Below, piece after piece: positions 17,773-28,490 of a stretch of DNA of 64,000 nt (position 1 is the stretch's first letter; every line of letters begins with the position of its first letter). The position numbers were made by a program, and so were the translations under genes. A model generated the notes under the pieces. The model searched no databases, was not told the DNA's origin, and was given only the letters and a program-made list of their open reading frames with translations. Origin of the DNA: Exiguobacterium aestuarii (lineage in GTDB: Bacteria; Bacillota; Bacilli; Exiguobacteriales; Exiguobacteriaceae); the NCBI RefSeq assembly GCF_020171655.1, contig NZ_JAIVAC010000001.1, positions 1,178,001 through 1,242,000 on the forward strand. The letters are read 5' to 3'.

Positions 17773-18885
17773 TTAACGTTCGTTCACAGGAACATATTTA
17801 CGGCTTGTTTCACCGACATATTCCGCACGTGGACGAATCAAGCGGTTATCCGCATATTGCTCGAGAATGTGCGCGATCCAACCTGACATCCGTGATACGG
17901 CGAAGATTGGTGTGAATAAGTCTTCTTCAAGACCGAGCGCATAGTAAGTTGATGCCGAGTAGAAGTCGACGTTTGGTTTCAATCCTTTTTCTGTTTCAAC
18001 GAGATGATCGATTTTCTCAGACATCTCATACCATTTCGGCTCGCCGATTTGAGCAGTCAACTGGCGGCTCATTTCTTTCAAGTGCTTCGCACGCGGGTCG
18101 CCGTCTTTGTAGACACGGTGACCGAAGCCCATAATTTTTTCTTTGCGTTCGAATTTACCACGTACATATTCTTCAACACGGTCGACCGAGTCGATCTCAT
18201 GAAGCATTTTCATAACCGCTTCGTTTGCACCACCATGAAGCGGTCCTTTGAGTGCTCCCATTGCCGCCGTCACACCAGAATACATATCAGAAAGCGTCGC
18301 CACACAGACACGGGCTGTGAACGTCGAAGCGTTCAATTCATGGTCTGCATGAAGGATAAGTGCTTTGTCGATTGTCTTCTCTGCGACTTCGCTTGGTTCT
18401 TCTCCATTCAACATGTATAAGAAGTTTGCTGCATATGAAAGACCTTCTTTTGGAGCGACAGGTTGCTCGCCTTTACGTAGACGTGCGAATGCCGTCACGA
18501 TTGTAGCAACTTGTGCTTGAAGACGAATCGCTTTACGCATGTTTGCCTCGTCACTCATGTCTTCAGATTCTTCATCATATAGAGCGAGTTGTGAGAGCGC
18601 CGTACGAATCGTCGCCATTGCATTGGCTGATTTCGGTGCACGGGCTAACGTATCAATCACTTCTTCTGGCAACGTCGCTTCTTTCACGAGTGCCTCTGAG
18701 AGCGCTGTCAATTCCTCTGCATTTGGTAAGCGATCATTCCACAATAAGAATACAACTTCTTCAAATGTGGCGTTGTCCGCTAAATCATCAATGGTGTATC
18801 CTCCATAAGTCAATTGTCCGTCAATAATTGAGCTGACTTTTGAGGCTGCTGCCACAATACCTTCTAACCCTTTTGTCGTTGACAT
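17773..18885 (-). CDS. citZ: Citrate synthase
   Basis: Condenses oxaloacetate and acetyl-CoA. This short type II-like Gram-positive form has 370 residues. The catalytic signature is GALKGPLHGGANEAV with His, then GFGHRVYK with the second His and YSASTYYALG with Asp-region residues of the active site. It is the first gene of the TCA operon. A promoter and a cre-like site lie upstream, consistent with CcpA control of citZ in Bacillus. Confidence 0.96.
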   Translation of the reverse strand: MSTTKGLEGIVAAASKVSSIIDGQLTYGGYTIDDLADNATFEEVVFLLWNDRLPNAEELTALSEALVKEATLPEEVIDTLARAPKSANAMATIRTALSQLALYDEESEDMSDEANMRKAIRLQAQVATIVTAFARLRKGEQPVAPKEGLSYAANFLYMLNGEEPSEVAEKTIDKALILHADHELNASTFTARVCVATLSDMYSGVTAAMGALKGPLHGGANEAVMKMLHEIDSVDRVEEYVRGKFERKEKIMGFGHRVYKDGDPRAKHLKEMSRQLTAQIGEPKWYEMSEKIDHLVETEKGLKPNVDFYSASTYYALGLEEDLFTPIFAVSRMSGWIAHILEQYADNRLIRPRAEYVGETSRKYVPVNER

Positions 18886-19006
18886 TCATAACTCCCCCTC
18901 AGTCTTGTTTGAAAGTAGTCGACCGTAAAAACAGTCTGTGTATAGGGAATAAGGATACGGGACGGGCTTCTCCCCTGCATTCACCCAGTCTCCGTTTACC
19001 CTGTCC

Positions 19007-19034
19007 TTTATATAGTATAAACAATTTATTGCAA
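19007..19034 (-). promoter_or_regulatory. citZ promoter
   Basis: The minus strand has TTGCAA (19034-19029), a 16-nt spacer and TATAAA (19012-19007). The leader to citZ is ~110 nt long and may hold further control elements. Confidence 0.55.
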
Positions 19035-19041
19035 AAAAGAA

Positions 19042-19056
19042 ATGTAAGCGGCTTCA
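19042..19056. promoter_or_regulatory. cre-like CcpA site upstream of citZ
   Basis: ATGTAAGCGGCTTCA matches the degenerate cre consensus WTGNAANCGNWNNCW at 14 of 15 positions. It lies 7 bp upstream of the citZ -35 element. The ccpA gene is in this window at 53.6-54.6 kb. Confidence 0.55.
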
Positions 19057-19070
19057 GTTGTCAGAAAATA

Positions 19071-19535
19071 TCAAAACCATTTTTCAATGACTTGATATCC
19101 ACCTAAAATCAAGGCTGCAATTCCAGCCCCAATCAACGGTCCAACAGGTACACCTTTCATGAATCCAACCGCTAGAATCGTGCCTGCGAGAAGCGCCGTC
19201 GTGACGACTGGGTCGACGCGCATCAATTGAACGCCTTGCGCCGCAGCTAAGGCTACAAAGATTCCTGAACCAAATGCAACGATTCCAACTGGGCCACGAA
19301 TACTATTCCACAATTCTTTAAAACCGATATCACCGGTCGCAATCGGGACGAGTACGGCGATCGTAATAATCGTCACACCCCAATTGATTCCTTTCGATGC
19401 AAGTGTCGGAAATAATTGATCACCAAACCCTAATGCTTTAATGATGAGTAACGCACTGCTTGCGATAATGATTGACTGGTTTTGTGCAATGACACCAATT
19501 AGCACCAATAGAATTAAAAATAGATATGCACTCAT
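19071..19535 (-). CDS. ytwI: DUF441 family membrane protein
   Basis: A 154-residue integral membrane protein with about four hydrophobic segments (residues ~2-18, 22-36, 50-68, 85-105, 112-150). The family signature includes FPTLASKGINWGVTIITIAVL and the Gly-rich tail KGVPVGPLIGAGIAALILGG (each quoted in part). It is known as YtwI in Bacillus, next to pyk and citZ as here. Function unknown. Confidence 0.9.
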   Translation of the reverse strand: MSAYLFLILLVLIGVIAQNQSIIIASSALLIIKALGFGDQLFPTLASKGINWGVTIITIAVLVPIATGDIGFKELWNSIRGPVGIVAFGSGIFVALAAAQGVQLMRVDPVVTTALLAGTILAVGFMKGVPVGPLIGAGIAALILGGYQVIEKWF

Positions 19536-19557
19536 ACGTATTCCTTTCTTCGAACGG

Positions 19558-19589
19558 AAAAAGAACCGACCTTTGTAGAAGGCCGGTTC
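19558..19589 (-). terminator. Intrinsic terminator of pyk
   Basis: The minus strand reads GAACCGGCCTTC, short loop, AAAGGTCGGTTC and then TTTTT. It lies 13 nt after the pyk stop and before ytwI. Confidence 0.85.
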
Positions 19590-19602
19590 GATTGTCGTTC
19601 AA

Positions 19603-21345
19603 TTATGCGTTATAGATTTTACCTGTGAGTGGGTCGATTGAAATCATCTGACCGTCACGAAGTGAAGTTGTAGCTGTGTCTACACCTACGATGACTGGCT
19701 TACGGAGTGATGGTCCAACGATACCAGCATGGCTCGTCAATCCGCCGTCTTCCGTGATAATTCCAGCCGCTTTTTCGATGGCAGGCATCATTTCTTTATC
19801 TGTGAATGGCGCCACGAGAATCATGCCGTCCTTCGCTTTCGCGTTTGCTTCTTCCGCATTTTTCGCGACAACGACTTCTCCAACAACACCGCGCTCACCG
19901 ATTCCACGTCCGTCTGCGAGAGCATGACCGACGATGTGGACTTTCATCATGTTCGTCGTACCAGCTGTCGCTGCAGGAATACCAGCTGAGATGACAACGA
20001 GGTCACCGTCAGTGACGAATCCAGCGTGACGTGCTGCTTCTGATGCTTGAACCAACATTTCATCCGTGTTGTTTGGCATCGTCTCAGCAACGATTGGGTA
20101 TACGCCCCAAACGAGGTTTAATTGACGAGCAACGCGCTCTGATTCAGTGACTGCGATGATGTTCGCTTCCGGACGGTATTTCGCCGTACGAGCAGCTGTG
20201 TATCCTGATTGCGTTGGCGTCAAGATCGCTTTCGCGTTCAAGTTGATTGCTGTGTGAGCAACCGCTTGTGAGATTGCATCCGTTACCGTATGCTCACTGC
20301 GCTTCTGACGATCTTTCAACAAGTTTTTGTAGTCAAGCATGCGCTCAGTGCGCTCTGCGATTGCAGCTTGCATTTGAACTGACTCGATTGGGTAGTCCCC
20401 TGCAGCTGTTTCACCAGAAAGCATGACTGCATCTGTTCCGTCCAAGATGGCGTTTGCTACGTCAGATGCTTCCGCACGCGTCGGACGCGGGTTACGTTGC
20501 ATCGAGTCGAGCATTTGCGTTGCAGTGATGACCGGCTTACCGAGGTCGTTACACTTCTTGATGAGTTCTTTTTGAACAGGTGTTACTTCTTCTGTCGGGA
20601 TCTCGATACCGAGGTCACCACGAGCAACCATCAAGCCGTCAGAGATTGCCAAGATTTCTTCGATGTTATCCACACCTTCTTGGTTCTCGATTTTCGGATA
20701 GATCTTGATGTGTGACGCGTTGTGTTTTTCAAGAAGTTGACGAATTTCTACCACGTCAGACGCACGACGTACGAACGATGCTGCGATGACGTCGATGTCT
20801 TGTGAGATACCGAACTCGATGTCCGAGATATCTTTGTCTGTGAGGGCAGGAAGGTTTACCTTGACGTTTGGCAAGTTAACACCTTTCTTCGTCTTGATGA
20901 TTCCTTCGTTTTCGATTACGCAACGGAGGTCGCGGTTCGGAAGTTTTTCAACGACACGGAGTCCGATGAGACCGTCGTCGAGCATGATGTGTGAACCGAC
21001 TTCTACGTCTTCGTAAAGACCTTCATACGTTACAGAGAAACGATCTTTCGTTCCGACGATTTCTTCGCTTGAAACGATTGTGACTTCTTTCCCTTTTTCA
21101 AGAAGAGCTTTTCCATCTTCAAACGTATGTGTACGGATTTCTGGACCTTTCGTGTCAAGAAGGACTGTGACCACTTTCCCAGCTGCTTTCGCCGCTTCAC
21201 GGATGTCACGGATACGAGCGCCGTGCTCTTCATAGTCACCGTGTGAGAAGTTGAGACGGGCAACGTTCATTCCAGCTTCAATCATTTCAGGAAGACGCTT
21301 CTCAGAAGCCGGTCCAATCGTACATACAATTTTCGTTCTACGCAT
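19603..21345 (-). CDS. pyk: Pyruvate kinase with C-terminal PEP-utilising domain
   Basis: Converts PEP and ADP to pyruvate and ATP. The N-terminal barrel starts [14 protein letters not shown], with the metal and PEP site [12 protein letters not shown] and signature KIENQEGV. The 580-residue length, longer than the ~470 of E. coli, comes from the extra C-terminal domain ending [20 protein letters not shown]. That domain is typical of Bacillales enzymes. It is downstream of pfkA, 93 nt away, as an operon of the two regulated glycolytic steps. Confidence 0.97.
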   Translation of the reverse strand: MRRTKIVCTIGPASEKRLPEMIEAGMNVARLNFSHGDYEEHGARIRDIREAAKAAGKVVTVLLDTKGPEIRTHTFEDGKALLEKGKEVTIVSSEEIVGTKDRFSVTYEGLYEDVEVGSHIMLDDGLIGLRVVEKLPNRDLRCVIENEGIIKTKKGVNLPNVKVNLPALTDKDISDIEFGISQDIDVIAASFVRRASDVVEIRQLLEKHNASHIKIYPKIENQEGVDNIEEILAISDGLMVARGDLGIEIPTEEVTPVQKELIKKCNDLGKPVITATQMLDSMQRNPRPTRAEASDVANAILDGTDAVMLSGETAAGDYPIESVQMQAAIAERTERMLDYKNLLKDRQKRSEHTVTDAISQAVAHTAINLNAKAILTPTQSGYTAARTAKYRPEANIIAVTESERVARQLNLVWGVYPIVAETMPNNTDEMLVQASEAARHAGFVTDGDLVVISAGIPAATAGTTNMMKVHIVGHALADGRGIGERGVVGEVVVAKNAEEANAKAKDGMILVAPFTDKEMMPAIEKAAGIITEDGGLTSHAGIVGPSLRKPVIVGVDTATTSLRDGQMISIDPLTGKIYNA

Positions 21346-21438
21346 AATATAAAAACCTCCTAGGGGATATAGTGCAACTTACATACAGAAAACGGGGGGC
21401 CATAGACCTGATCCCGTCTCTGCAACTTCTAAAATCGA

Positions 21439-22419
<981 letters not shown>

Positions 22420-22446
22420 TTATGTGTTTTAACGAAATCTGAAAAT

Positions 22447-22476
22447 AAAATACCATGTCTGACCTTTGTTTTACAA
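22447..22476 (-). promoter_or_regulatory. Possible pfkA-pyk promoter
   Basis: The minus strand has TTGTAA (22476-22471), an 18-nt spacer and TATTTT (22452-22447). The spacer contains GGTCAGAC, matching 8 of 11 bases of the FadR-like operator at 24964. Confidence 0.4.
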
Positions 22477-22567
22477 CACAAGTATGTGAAAAAAATGCAT
22501 AGGGTATCCTACAAAGCAGTCACTTAATGAATGAATAACTCTATATTCAAAGCCATTGTTAACGTTT

Positions 22568-23503
22568 TCACTCACTAATTGTGCCAATTTGATGATATTT
22601 GGTCGCACGTCCTTGAATGAGCTGAGAAGTCGACAGATCGAGCAACTCGTTCATGTGCTGTAATAATACAGGTTTCAAGAGTGATGACTGTAATGACACA
22701 TCGACATGCGCGCCCCCATACACTTCACCTACAACTTCATCCACGATCCCTAGGTTGAACAAATCTTGTGCTGTAATTTTCATCGTTTCTGCTGCACGCT
22801 CTGCTTGTTTGGCATCTTTCCACAAAAGTGCCGCTGCACCTTCTGGCGAGATGACCGAGTACGTACTATTCTCAAGCATCAACAATCGGTCGCAAACACC
22901 AATCCCAAGCGCACCACCAGAGCCGCCTTCTCCGATAACGACGGAAACAATCGGTACTTTCAACGTCGCCATTTCAAACAAGTTTCGAGCAATCGCTTCA
23001 CTTTGACCTCTCTCTTCAGCGGCTTTCCCTGGATAAGCCCCTTTCGTGTCAATGAATGTCAAAATCGGACGATTGAACTTCTCGGCTTGCTTCATGAAAC
23101 GTAGTGCTTTTCGGTATCCCTCAGGGTGTGGCATCCCAAAATTCCGCTTCATGTTTTCTTTCGTATTCCGACCACGCTGATGCCCGATGATGGTCACCGG
23201 AACACCTTCGAATGTCGCAAGTCCCGATACGATTGCCGCATCATCATACCCGTGTCGATCGCCATGGAGTTCCATGAAATCAGGGAACATGTGATGGATG
23301 TAATCGAGTGTTGTCGGACGTTTCGGGTTTCGCGCCAATTGTACGCGGTCCCACGGTTTCATATTCCCATAAATATCTTTTTCTAATCGGTCGAGCTTTA
23401 ACTCCAGGTGACGAATCTCACGTGATAGGTCAATCCCTTTTGTTTCGGCTGTCTCACGCAATTTATTTAGCTGTTCGGTCACTTCTTTGATTGGGTCAAA
23501 CAT
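22568..23503 (-). CDS. accA: Acetyl-CoA carboxylase carboxyltransferase subunit alpha
   Basis: Together with AccD transfers the carboxyl group from biotin to acetyl-CoA, the first step of fatty acid synthesis. N-terminal helices ([22 protein letters not shown] in part), then the crotonase fold with [21 protein letters not shown]-like [12 protein letters not shown] and [12 protein letters not shown]. The ~311 residues are normal. The start ATG 23503 overlaps the end of accD and has GGGGGTG 6 nt upstream, so the two are translationally coupled. Confidence 0.95.
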   Translation of the reverse strand: MFDPIKEVTEQLNKLRETAETKGIDLSREIRHLELKLDRLEKDIYGNMKPWDRVQLARNPKRPTTLDYIHHMFPDFMELHGDRHGYDDAAIVSGLATFEGVPVTIIGHQRGRNTKENMKRNFGMPHPEGYRKALRFMKQAEKFNRPILTFIDTKGAYPGKAAEERGQSEAIARNLFEMATLKVPIVSVVIGEGGSGGALGIGVCDRLLMLENSTYSVISPEGAAALLWKDAKQAERAAETMKITAQDLFNLGIVDEVVGEVYGGAHVDVSLQSSLLKPVLLQHMNELLDLSTSQLIQGRATKYHQIGTISE

Positions 23504-24350
23504 GTCGAACACCCCCATCGTGTAATCCGATCATTTTCTTCAAGAACGAACGCATCTGTTCACGATGGATGACCGCATCCAATTGTCCAGACTCGAGTAA
23601 GAACTCTGCCGTCTGGAAGTTTTCCGGAAGTTTTTCCCGAATCGTCTGTTCGATGATTCGTCTTCCCGCAAATCCAATAAGCGCACCGGGCTCTGCGACG
23701 TTTAAGTCGCCAAGCATCGCAAAACTTGCTGAAACCCCACCTGTCGTCGGATGTGTCAAATAGGCGATGTAGAGAAGACCCGCTTCATCATGTTCTTTTA
23801 AAGCGATGGACGTGTTCGCCATCTGCATCAAACTGACCATCCCTTCTTGCATGCGTGCGCCACCTGACGCCGTGAATAATACGACCGGGAGACGACGTGA
23901 CGTCGCTTGGCGAACAGCAGAGGCAATCGCTTCCCCTACGTAAGCACCCATCGACCCCATTCGGAATCGAGCATCCATCACGCAAACGACGAGTGGTAGT
24001 CCATCAATCGTCGCTTTTCCGCAAACAACCGCTTCTTCAATCCCGGTCCGTTCACGGTCTTTATTCAACTTTTCTTCATAATCAGGAAAATCGAGTGGAT
24101 TCGCTTTGACGGAAGGTCCCGCAAACCGTTCGAAAGAACCTTCATCGACGAGCATGTCGATTCGTTCCTGTGCATGAAGCGGAAAATGGTAGCCACAGTC
24201 ACATACCTTATGATTTTCGTTTAACTGTTTTGTATAATGCATATATTTACAAGATGGGCACTTCGTCATTAATCCCTGTGGAGCGTCAATTTTTGGTTCT
24301 CGTTGACGCAACGGCATATATCGTTTCGGTTTCTTGAAAAAAGCAGTCAT
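23496..24350 (-). CDS. accD: Acetyl-CoA carboxylase carboxyltransferase subunit beta
   Basis: Partner of AccA. ATG 24350 ([16 protein letters not shown]) follows GGGGGAAGCG. The N-terminal zinc ribbon has CPSC and then CDC, that is C-x2-C...C-x-C rather than the usual C-x2-C...C-x2-C. The carboxyltransferase core follows: [32 protein letters not shown] and [16 protein letters not shown]. About 284 residues. It heads the accDA unit downstream of a FadR-type regulator, 14 nt away, so the three genes probably share a transcript. Confidence 0.95.
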   Translation of the reverse strand: MTAFFKKPKRYMPLRQREPKIDAPQGLMTKCPSCKYMHYTKQLNENHKVCDCGYHFPLHAQERIDMLVDEGSFERFAGPSVKANPLDFPDYEEKLNKDRERTGIEEAVVCGKATIDGLPLVVCVMDARFRMGSMGAYVGEAIASAVRQATSRRLPVVLFTASGGARMQEGMVSLMQMANTSIALKEHDEAGLLYIAYLTHPTTGGVSASFAMLGDLNVAEPGALIGFAGRRIIEQTIREKLPENFQTAEFLLESGQLDAVIHREQMRSFLKKMIGLHDGGVRHV

Positions 24351-24364
24351 CGCTTCCCCCTCGT

Positions 24365-24919
24365 TCATTCCGGCATCCCCATTCCACGCCACGTCTCGAC
24401 AAAACGCTTACGTTCTTCGAGCGTATATAACTCCCCAACATCTAGTCCCTCAAAAAATCGGTTCACTTCGCTCCAAATCCTGATGAACAACTCATTCTTC
24501 AACTGAAAAATGAGTTGCTGACGAAACGTTCGATCCTCTTCGATCACTGCCTCTAATTGAGTCAGTCGCTCCTTCGTCGGCTCTACTTCCGAAAACGCCA
24601 TTCGCTCTAACAGTTTGAGCATTTCGATGATATCGGTCGCTTTCGTCTGTTTCGTGACGATGAACTCCGACAAAATCTCGATGTAGCGATGTCGGTCCTG
24701 TTCACATAGGTAAGTACCCCCGCCGCGTCTAGTCTCGACGATACCTAAAAAGCTCAATGCGCGTAACGCTTCTCGAACAGAAGCGCGACTAATGGATAGC
24801 GTCTCCGCAAGTTCACGTTCGGATGGAAGTCGATCCCCTGGGACCAGTGACGATTGGACAATTAATTTTCGTATCTTTGAAATATTTTCGTGAAATGTGG
24901 ATGCGTGTTTTTCATGCAT
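24365..24919 (-). CDS. GntR/FadR-family transcriptional regulator
   Basis: The N-terminal winged helix is typical of GntR regulators: [25 protein letters not shown] near residues 30-55 (quoted in parts), ending GGGTYL. The C-terminal part (~residues 75-184) is helical and short compared with full FadR/FCD domains. ATG 24919 is the best start, though its ribosome site (AAGGGAG) is ~12 nt away. It lies 14 nt upstream of accD and ~45 nt downstream of a TGGTCAGACCA operator. It likely regulates itself and accDA. The effector is unknown; acyl-CoA or malonyl-CoA is a guess. Confidence 0.88.
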   Translation of the reverse strand: MHEKHASTFHENISKIRKLIVQSSLVPGDRLPSERELAETLSISRASVREALRALSFLGIVETRRGGGTYLCEQDRHRYIEILSEFIVTKQTKATDIIEMLKLLERMAFSEVEPTKERLTQLEAVIEEDRTFRQQLIFQLKNELFIRIWSEVNRFFEGLDVGELYTLEERKRFVETWRGMGMPE

Positions 24920-24963
24920 CTGACCGTTCAACTCCCTTATTTGGATCACTTATCAATCTTAAG

Positions 24964-24989
24964 TGGTCAGACCAATTAGTGCAATTATA
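24964..24989 (-). promoter_or_regulatory. Extended -10 promoter and FadR-like operator
   Basis: The minus strand has TGATATAAT (extended -10, TATAAT at 24989-24984). The perfect palindrome TGGTCTGACCA (24974-24964) lies just downstream, covering about +3 to +13. TGGTCnGACCA is the known FadR-type GntR operator half-site arrangement. Repression of the regulator-accDA unit is inferred. Confidence 0.65.
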
Positions 24990-24996
24990 TCATTAT

Positions 24997-27900
24997 TTAG
25001 GACTTGGTACTAGTTTCTGGACCAACCATTTTCATATCGACTCGTTTTAAAACAACATTCTCTTCTCCGAATCGCCTCTTCGCCTCTGCAACATATTCCT
25101 CGTTCGGGTTGATTGCAAAAGCGGATGCCAGTTGTTTCACTTCTTTTGAATCCGTGAATCGACAGACGACCGGAACATCTCCTTGTGCACGCTGAATCCA
25201 GTCTTCTAGTTCAGAGAATCGATCTAACGTTAGCCTTACGAACAGAGCTTGACCATGTAATGGGCGCACTCGTTCGACAATCAATTGTTTGCGTCCATCC
25301 CGTTCGTTCGAATGAACTTCAAGCAACAAAATGTTACCTACGTAGAGGGAGCGACTGAACTGGGCAAAGGTTCTTGGAAAGACGACGACTTCTTCTTGCG
25401 TCACCCCATCGTCTACCATCATGACACCCATCCGCTCTTGCTTTTTCGTCATAAACGTACGCACGTCATCCACATACACGACCAGATACCCGTTCGTCCC
25501 GTGCAGAACGTCTTCAATCGTGGAGGGCTCAATTCCCACGTCCGGAATCGTTGTAAGCGGCGAGTGCACAACCCATGTTCCGAGTGCTTCCCGCTCTTCT
25601 TCAGACCAGTTTGGTTCTTTCGCTTTTTTCTGCTTAAGCCCGAGTGATGATAGTTCATCTGGTAAGAAGTGCGTACCAGCCTCTTCACGTAAACGTTCGA
25701 CTGCTTCAAACGCACTCGTCCGATCACCGTGATACATTCGGTCAAGCGCTCCAGCTCCTAGCAAACGTCTCAACTTGAGTTGATCTTTACTCTTCCATTC
25801 CATCGCTTCTTGAAGAGTCCGGACGTCTTTTAGCTGTCCATTCAACTCGATGAGTCGTTCTACGTCTCGTTTCGTCAGTCCTTGAATCGCTTTAAGCCCA
25901 AGACGGACGCCAGGACCTTCAAGTGTCGCATCGGCATGACCGTGCAATACGTCTGGCGGATACACAGGGATTTTGTCTTTACGCAATAGTCTCACGAGTT
26001 GACTTGTCTTCTCCGACGTCACGACATGGAAAACACGTGGATAATGCGCTTTGACGTAAGCCAGTCGATAACTGATCAAACTGTAGGCGACCGCATGGGA
26101 ACGGTTAAACCCATACCCTGCAAACTTTTCAATCCAAGAGAAGATTTGTGACAAGACATCTCGGTTCTTTCCTTCAGATTGACGTAAAAACCGCTCTCGT
26201 TCTCGTTCAATCGTACCGGTATCTTTTTTGGCAATCGCTCGTCTGACCAAATCCGCCTCGGCATATGAATATCCACCGAGTTTTCGAAGAAGTCGCATGA
26301 CCTGTTCTTGATAAACGAGCACGCCATATGTCGACTTCATGATTTCTTCGACGTCCGGGTGAATCGGTTGATATGGCATACCTTGTTTTCGTTTTGCATA
26401 CGTTTCAATAAACTGCATCGGTCCTGGTCGATAGAGCGACATCGTCACGACGATATCCTCAAACTCCGTCGGTTTGACTTGACGCAACGCCTGTTTCATA
26501 CCCGACGACTCAAACTGGAAGATCCCGTCCGTCTCTCCTCTTGCTAACAATCGGTACGTCCGGGCATCATGTAAGGGAATCGTCTTCAAGGAGAACATTG
26601 CGTCACTCTCACGGACCAATTCCTCCATTTGACGAAGGCGAGTCAAGTTTCGGAGCCCGAGCAAATCAATTTTGAGTAGCCCGATTTCTTCCAAATCCTT
26701 CATATTATATTGGGTCACATGATCCTCGAGTTCGGGTTGAAGTGGAGTCACGTCTTCAATCGGTTGACGACTGAGTACAACCCCAGCGGCGTGTATGGAT
26801 GATTGACGTGGCAACCCTTCTAGCTGTTTCGCAATCCGAATCAACTGTTGACGCTTCTGGCTACCTGCGAACCATTTCATCTGTTTTGGATTCGCCATCA
26901 ATTCGTCCAACCCACCTGATTTCACTTGTTTACTTGCAGCCTGCCCCTCTTCTAACGTCATGCCGAGCGCCCTCGCGACGTCACGGATGGCCGCCTTTGC
27001 CCCAAAGGTTGCGAGTGTACCAATTTGCGCCGCATGAGTCTCCCCATATTTCGATAGCACGTATGAAACGACTTCTTCCCGACGCTCATCTTCAAAATCT
27101 AAGTCAATATCCGGCATCGAGACGCGTTCCGGATTGAGGAACCGTTCAAATAGGAGACCATAGCGAACTGGGTCGACTTCTGTAATGTGCAGTGCAAAAC
27201 TGATGAGCGAGCCGGCCGCCGACCCCCGACCTGGACCGACCTCGATCCCGGACTCACGGGCGAATCGGATGATATCTTCGACAATCAGAAAATACGAAGA
27301 AAACCCGGTCTTGGCAATGACGTCAAGCTCAAACTTCGCTCGTCCGATATACGGTTCTTTCATCAATTCCATCGCTTTTAACCGTTCACCAACGAGTCGC
27401 TTCAACTTTTGATCAGCGTCCGGTAACTCTGGAATCGCGCCTTCCACTTGTGGAAGTTGCTCGATTTGAATCAGTGCTTCAAATCGCTCAAGCTCGCCCA
27501 ATTCTTCTGAAGTGAACCAGTCGTTCATCTCGCTTGGTAGCCGGACATGCAGACCTTTTTGACGTACATCCTCCTCTGACATCACTTCGCCTTCTCGAAT
27601 GGCAGAGATTGCCCGGAAACCCTCCACATCTTCAGGTCGCATATATCTCGTTTCAGGGACCGGAATCAGTTGGACGGCGAGTTCTTCTTTCATCATGCGA
27701 AGTTGCTTTAACAGTTGTACCTGTTCTGTCGTCTGCGGTGCCGGGAGACCGAGCCATAGTCTGTTCTCGTCTACAAAAGACAGCAGTTGATGATAAAGAC
27801 GACGTCGATGGACCGGGTCGCTCGCTTTCCAGTTTTCCGGTAGGACAATGAGTGGCATCGTCGTGCGTTCATCGATCCCGCCTTTCTTGATGATTCGATA

Positions 27901-28164
27901 TTGCTCTTGTAGTTCTGCTTCGTTCGATGCATACGCAAGTACCGACACATCGAGCCCGTCTAGTCGAAGGACGGTTCTCAGTCCGATGAGCGGCTTCACC
28001 CCATAGCGTTTGCAGTAGGATAGAAACGACGGCACACCATAAAAGGCATCGTCTGCGATGGCGACCGCGCGACTCCCCCGCTCTGTCATCTGCATCACAT
28101 ATTGCTCTAGTCGAATCGTGCTTTGTAGTAAGCTAAAAGCAGTTCTGACATTAAGATGAATCAT
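24997..28164 (-). CDS. dnaE: DNA polymerase III subunit alpha (DnaE type)
   Basis: In Firmicutes DnaE extends primers before PolC takes over. The N-terminal PHP domain starts IHLNVRTAFSLLQS, with several canonical metal residues replaced. The polymerase active site holds VGPGRGSAAGSL and PDIDLDFEDERR. Tandem helix-hairpin-helix and OB parts occupy the last ~250 residues (QGLTKRDVERLIEL; YLVVYVDDVRTF). At 1055 residues it is slightly shorter than B. subtilis DnaE (~1115). The malic enzyme gene found beside it in Bacillus is absent. Confidence 0.95.
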   Translation of the reverse strand: MIHLNVRTAFSLLQSTIRLEQYVMQMTERGSRAVAIADDAFYGVPSFLSYCKRYGVKPLIGLRTVLRLDGLDVSVLAYASNEAELQEQYRIIKKGGIDERTTMPLIVLPENWKASDPVHRRRLYHQLLSFVDENRLWLGLPAPQTTEQVQLLKQLRMMKEELAVQLIPVPETRYMRPEDVEGFRAISAIREGEVMSEEDVRQKGLHVRLPSEMNDWFTSEELGELERFEALIQIEQLPQVEGAIPELPDADQKLKRLVGERLKAMELMKEPYIGRAKFELDVIAKTGFSSYFLIVEDIIRFARESGIEVGPGRGSAAGSLISFALHITEVDPVRYGLLFERFLNPERVSMPDIDLDFEDERREEVVSYVLSKYGETHAAQIGTLATFGAKAAIRDVARALGMTLEEGQAASKQVKSGGLDELMANPKQMKWFAGSQKRQQLIRIAKQLEGLPRQSSIHAAGVVLSRQPIEDVTPLQPELEDHVTQYNMKDLEEIGLLKIDLLGLRNLTRLRQMEELVRESDAMFSLKTIPLHDARTYRLLARGETDGIFQFESSGMKQALRQVKPTEFEDIVVTMSLYRPGPMQFIETYAKRKQGMPYQPIHPDVEEIMKSTYGVLVYQEQVMRLLRKLGGYSYAEADLVRRAIAKKDTGTIERERERFLRQSEGKNRDVLSQIFSWIEKFAGYGFNRSHAVAYSLISYRLAYVKAHYPRVFHVVTSEKTSQLVRLLRKDKIPVYPPDVLHGHADATLEGPGVRLGLKAIQGLTKRDVERLIELNGQLKDVRTLQEAMEWKSKDQLKLRRLLGAGALDRMYHGDRTSAFEAVERLREEAGTHFLPDELSSLGLKQKKAKEPNWSEEEREALGTWVVHSPLTTIPDVGIEPSTIEDVLHGTNGYLVVYVDDVRTFMTKKQERMGVMMVDDGVTQEEVVVFPRTFAQFSRSLYVGNILLLEVHSNERDGRKQLIVERVRPLHGQALFVRLTLDRFSELEDWIQRAQGDVPVVCRFTDSKEVKQLASAFAINPNEEYVAEAKRRFGEENVVLKRVDMKMVGPETSTKS

Positions 28165-28266
28165 CTTCGTCCTCCTCTCTATTTAATGGAATTGTCAAAC
28201 TCAATTCTCTACTTCTCTGATACAATAATTATAGACAAAACTCACGACAAAAGGGGGCAAAAGCGT

Positions 28267-28458
28267 ATGATTATCAATCGGGGACAAATTGCGCGCGATA
28301 AGTTAGAAAAATTACAGAACGGTCAAACCGTCTTTGCGGACAGTCCTGAAATCATCGACCGACTTCGAAAGTATATTGCAGAATATCAACTCGATGTCGT
28401 CGAAGATGTGACCGACCGCGGCACGTGGTTTATCCCACAAGAAAACGGAGACAAATGA
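28267..28458 (+). CDS. Small hypothetical protein, 63 aa
   Basis: Starts ATG 28267 (MIINRGQIARDKLEKLQ) with AAAAGGGGG upstream. It is soluble, charged and probably mostly helical, with a closing beta part (DVVEDVTDRGTWFIPQ). It has no cysteines or membrane segment. I do not recognise the family. It is a single gene on the plus strand between dnaE and nrnA; its stop codon lies inside the shared palindromic terminator. The good ribosome site and own terminator support a real gene. Confidence 0.7.
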   Translation: MIINRGQIARDKLEKLQNGQTVFADSPEIIDRLRKYIAEYQLDVVEDVTDRGTWFIPQENGDK

Positions 28459-28490
28459 AGAGAGCTGACCGCGGTCAGCTCTCTTCATTT
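28453..28490. terminator. Perfect 38-bp palindromic bidirectional terminator
   Basis: AAATGAAGAGAGCTGACC followed by GC and its exact reverse complement, centred at 28471/28472. It contains the stop codons of both the 63-aa gene (28456-28458) and nrnA (28475-28477). Both strands end in a short T-rich tail. Confidence 0.8.
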
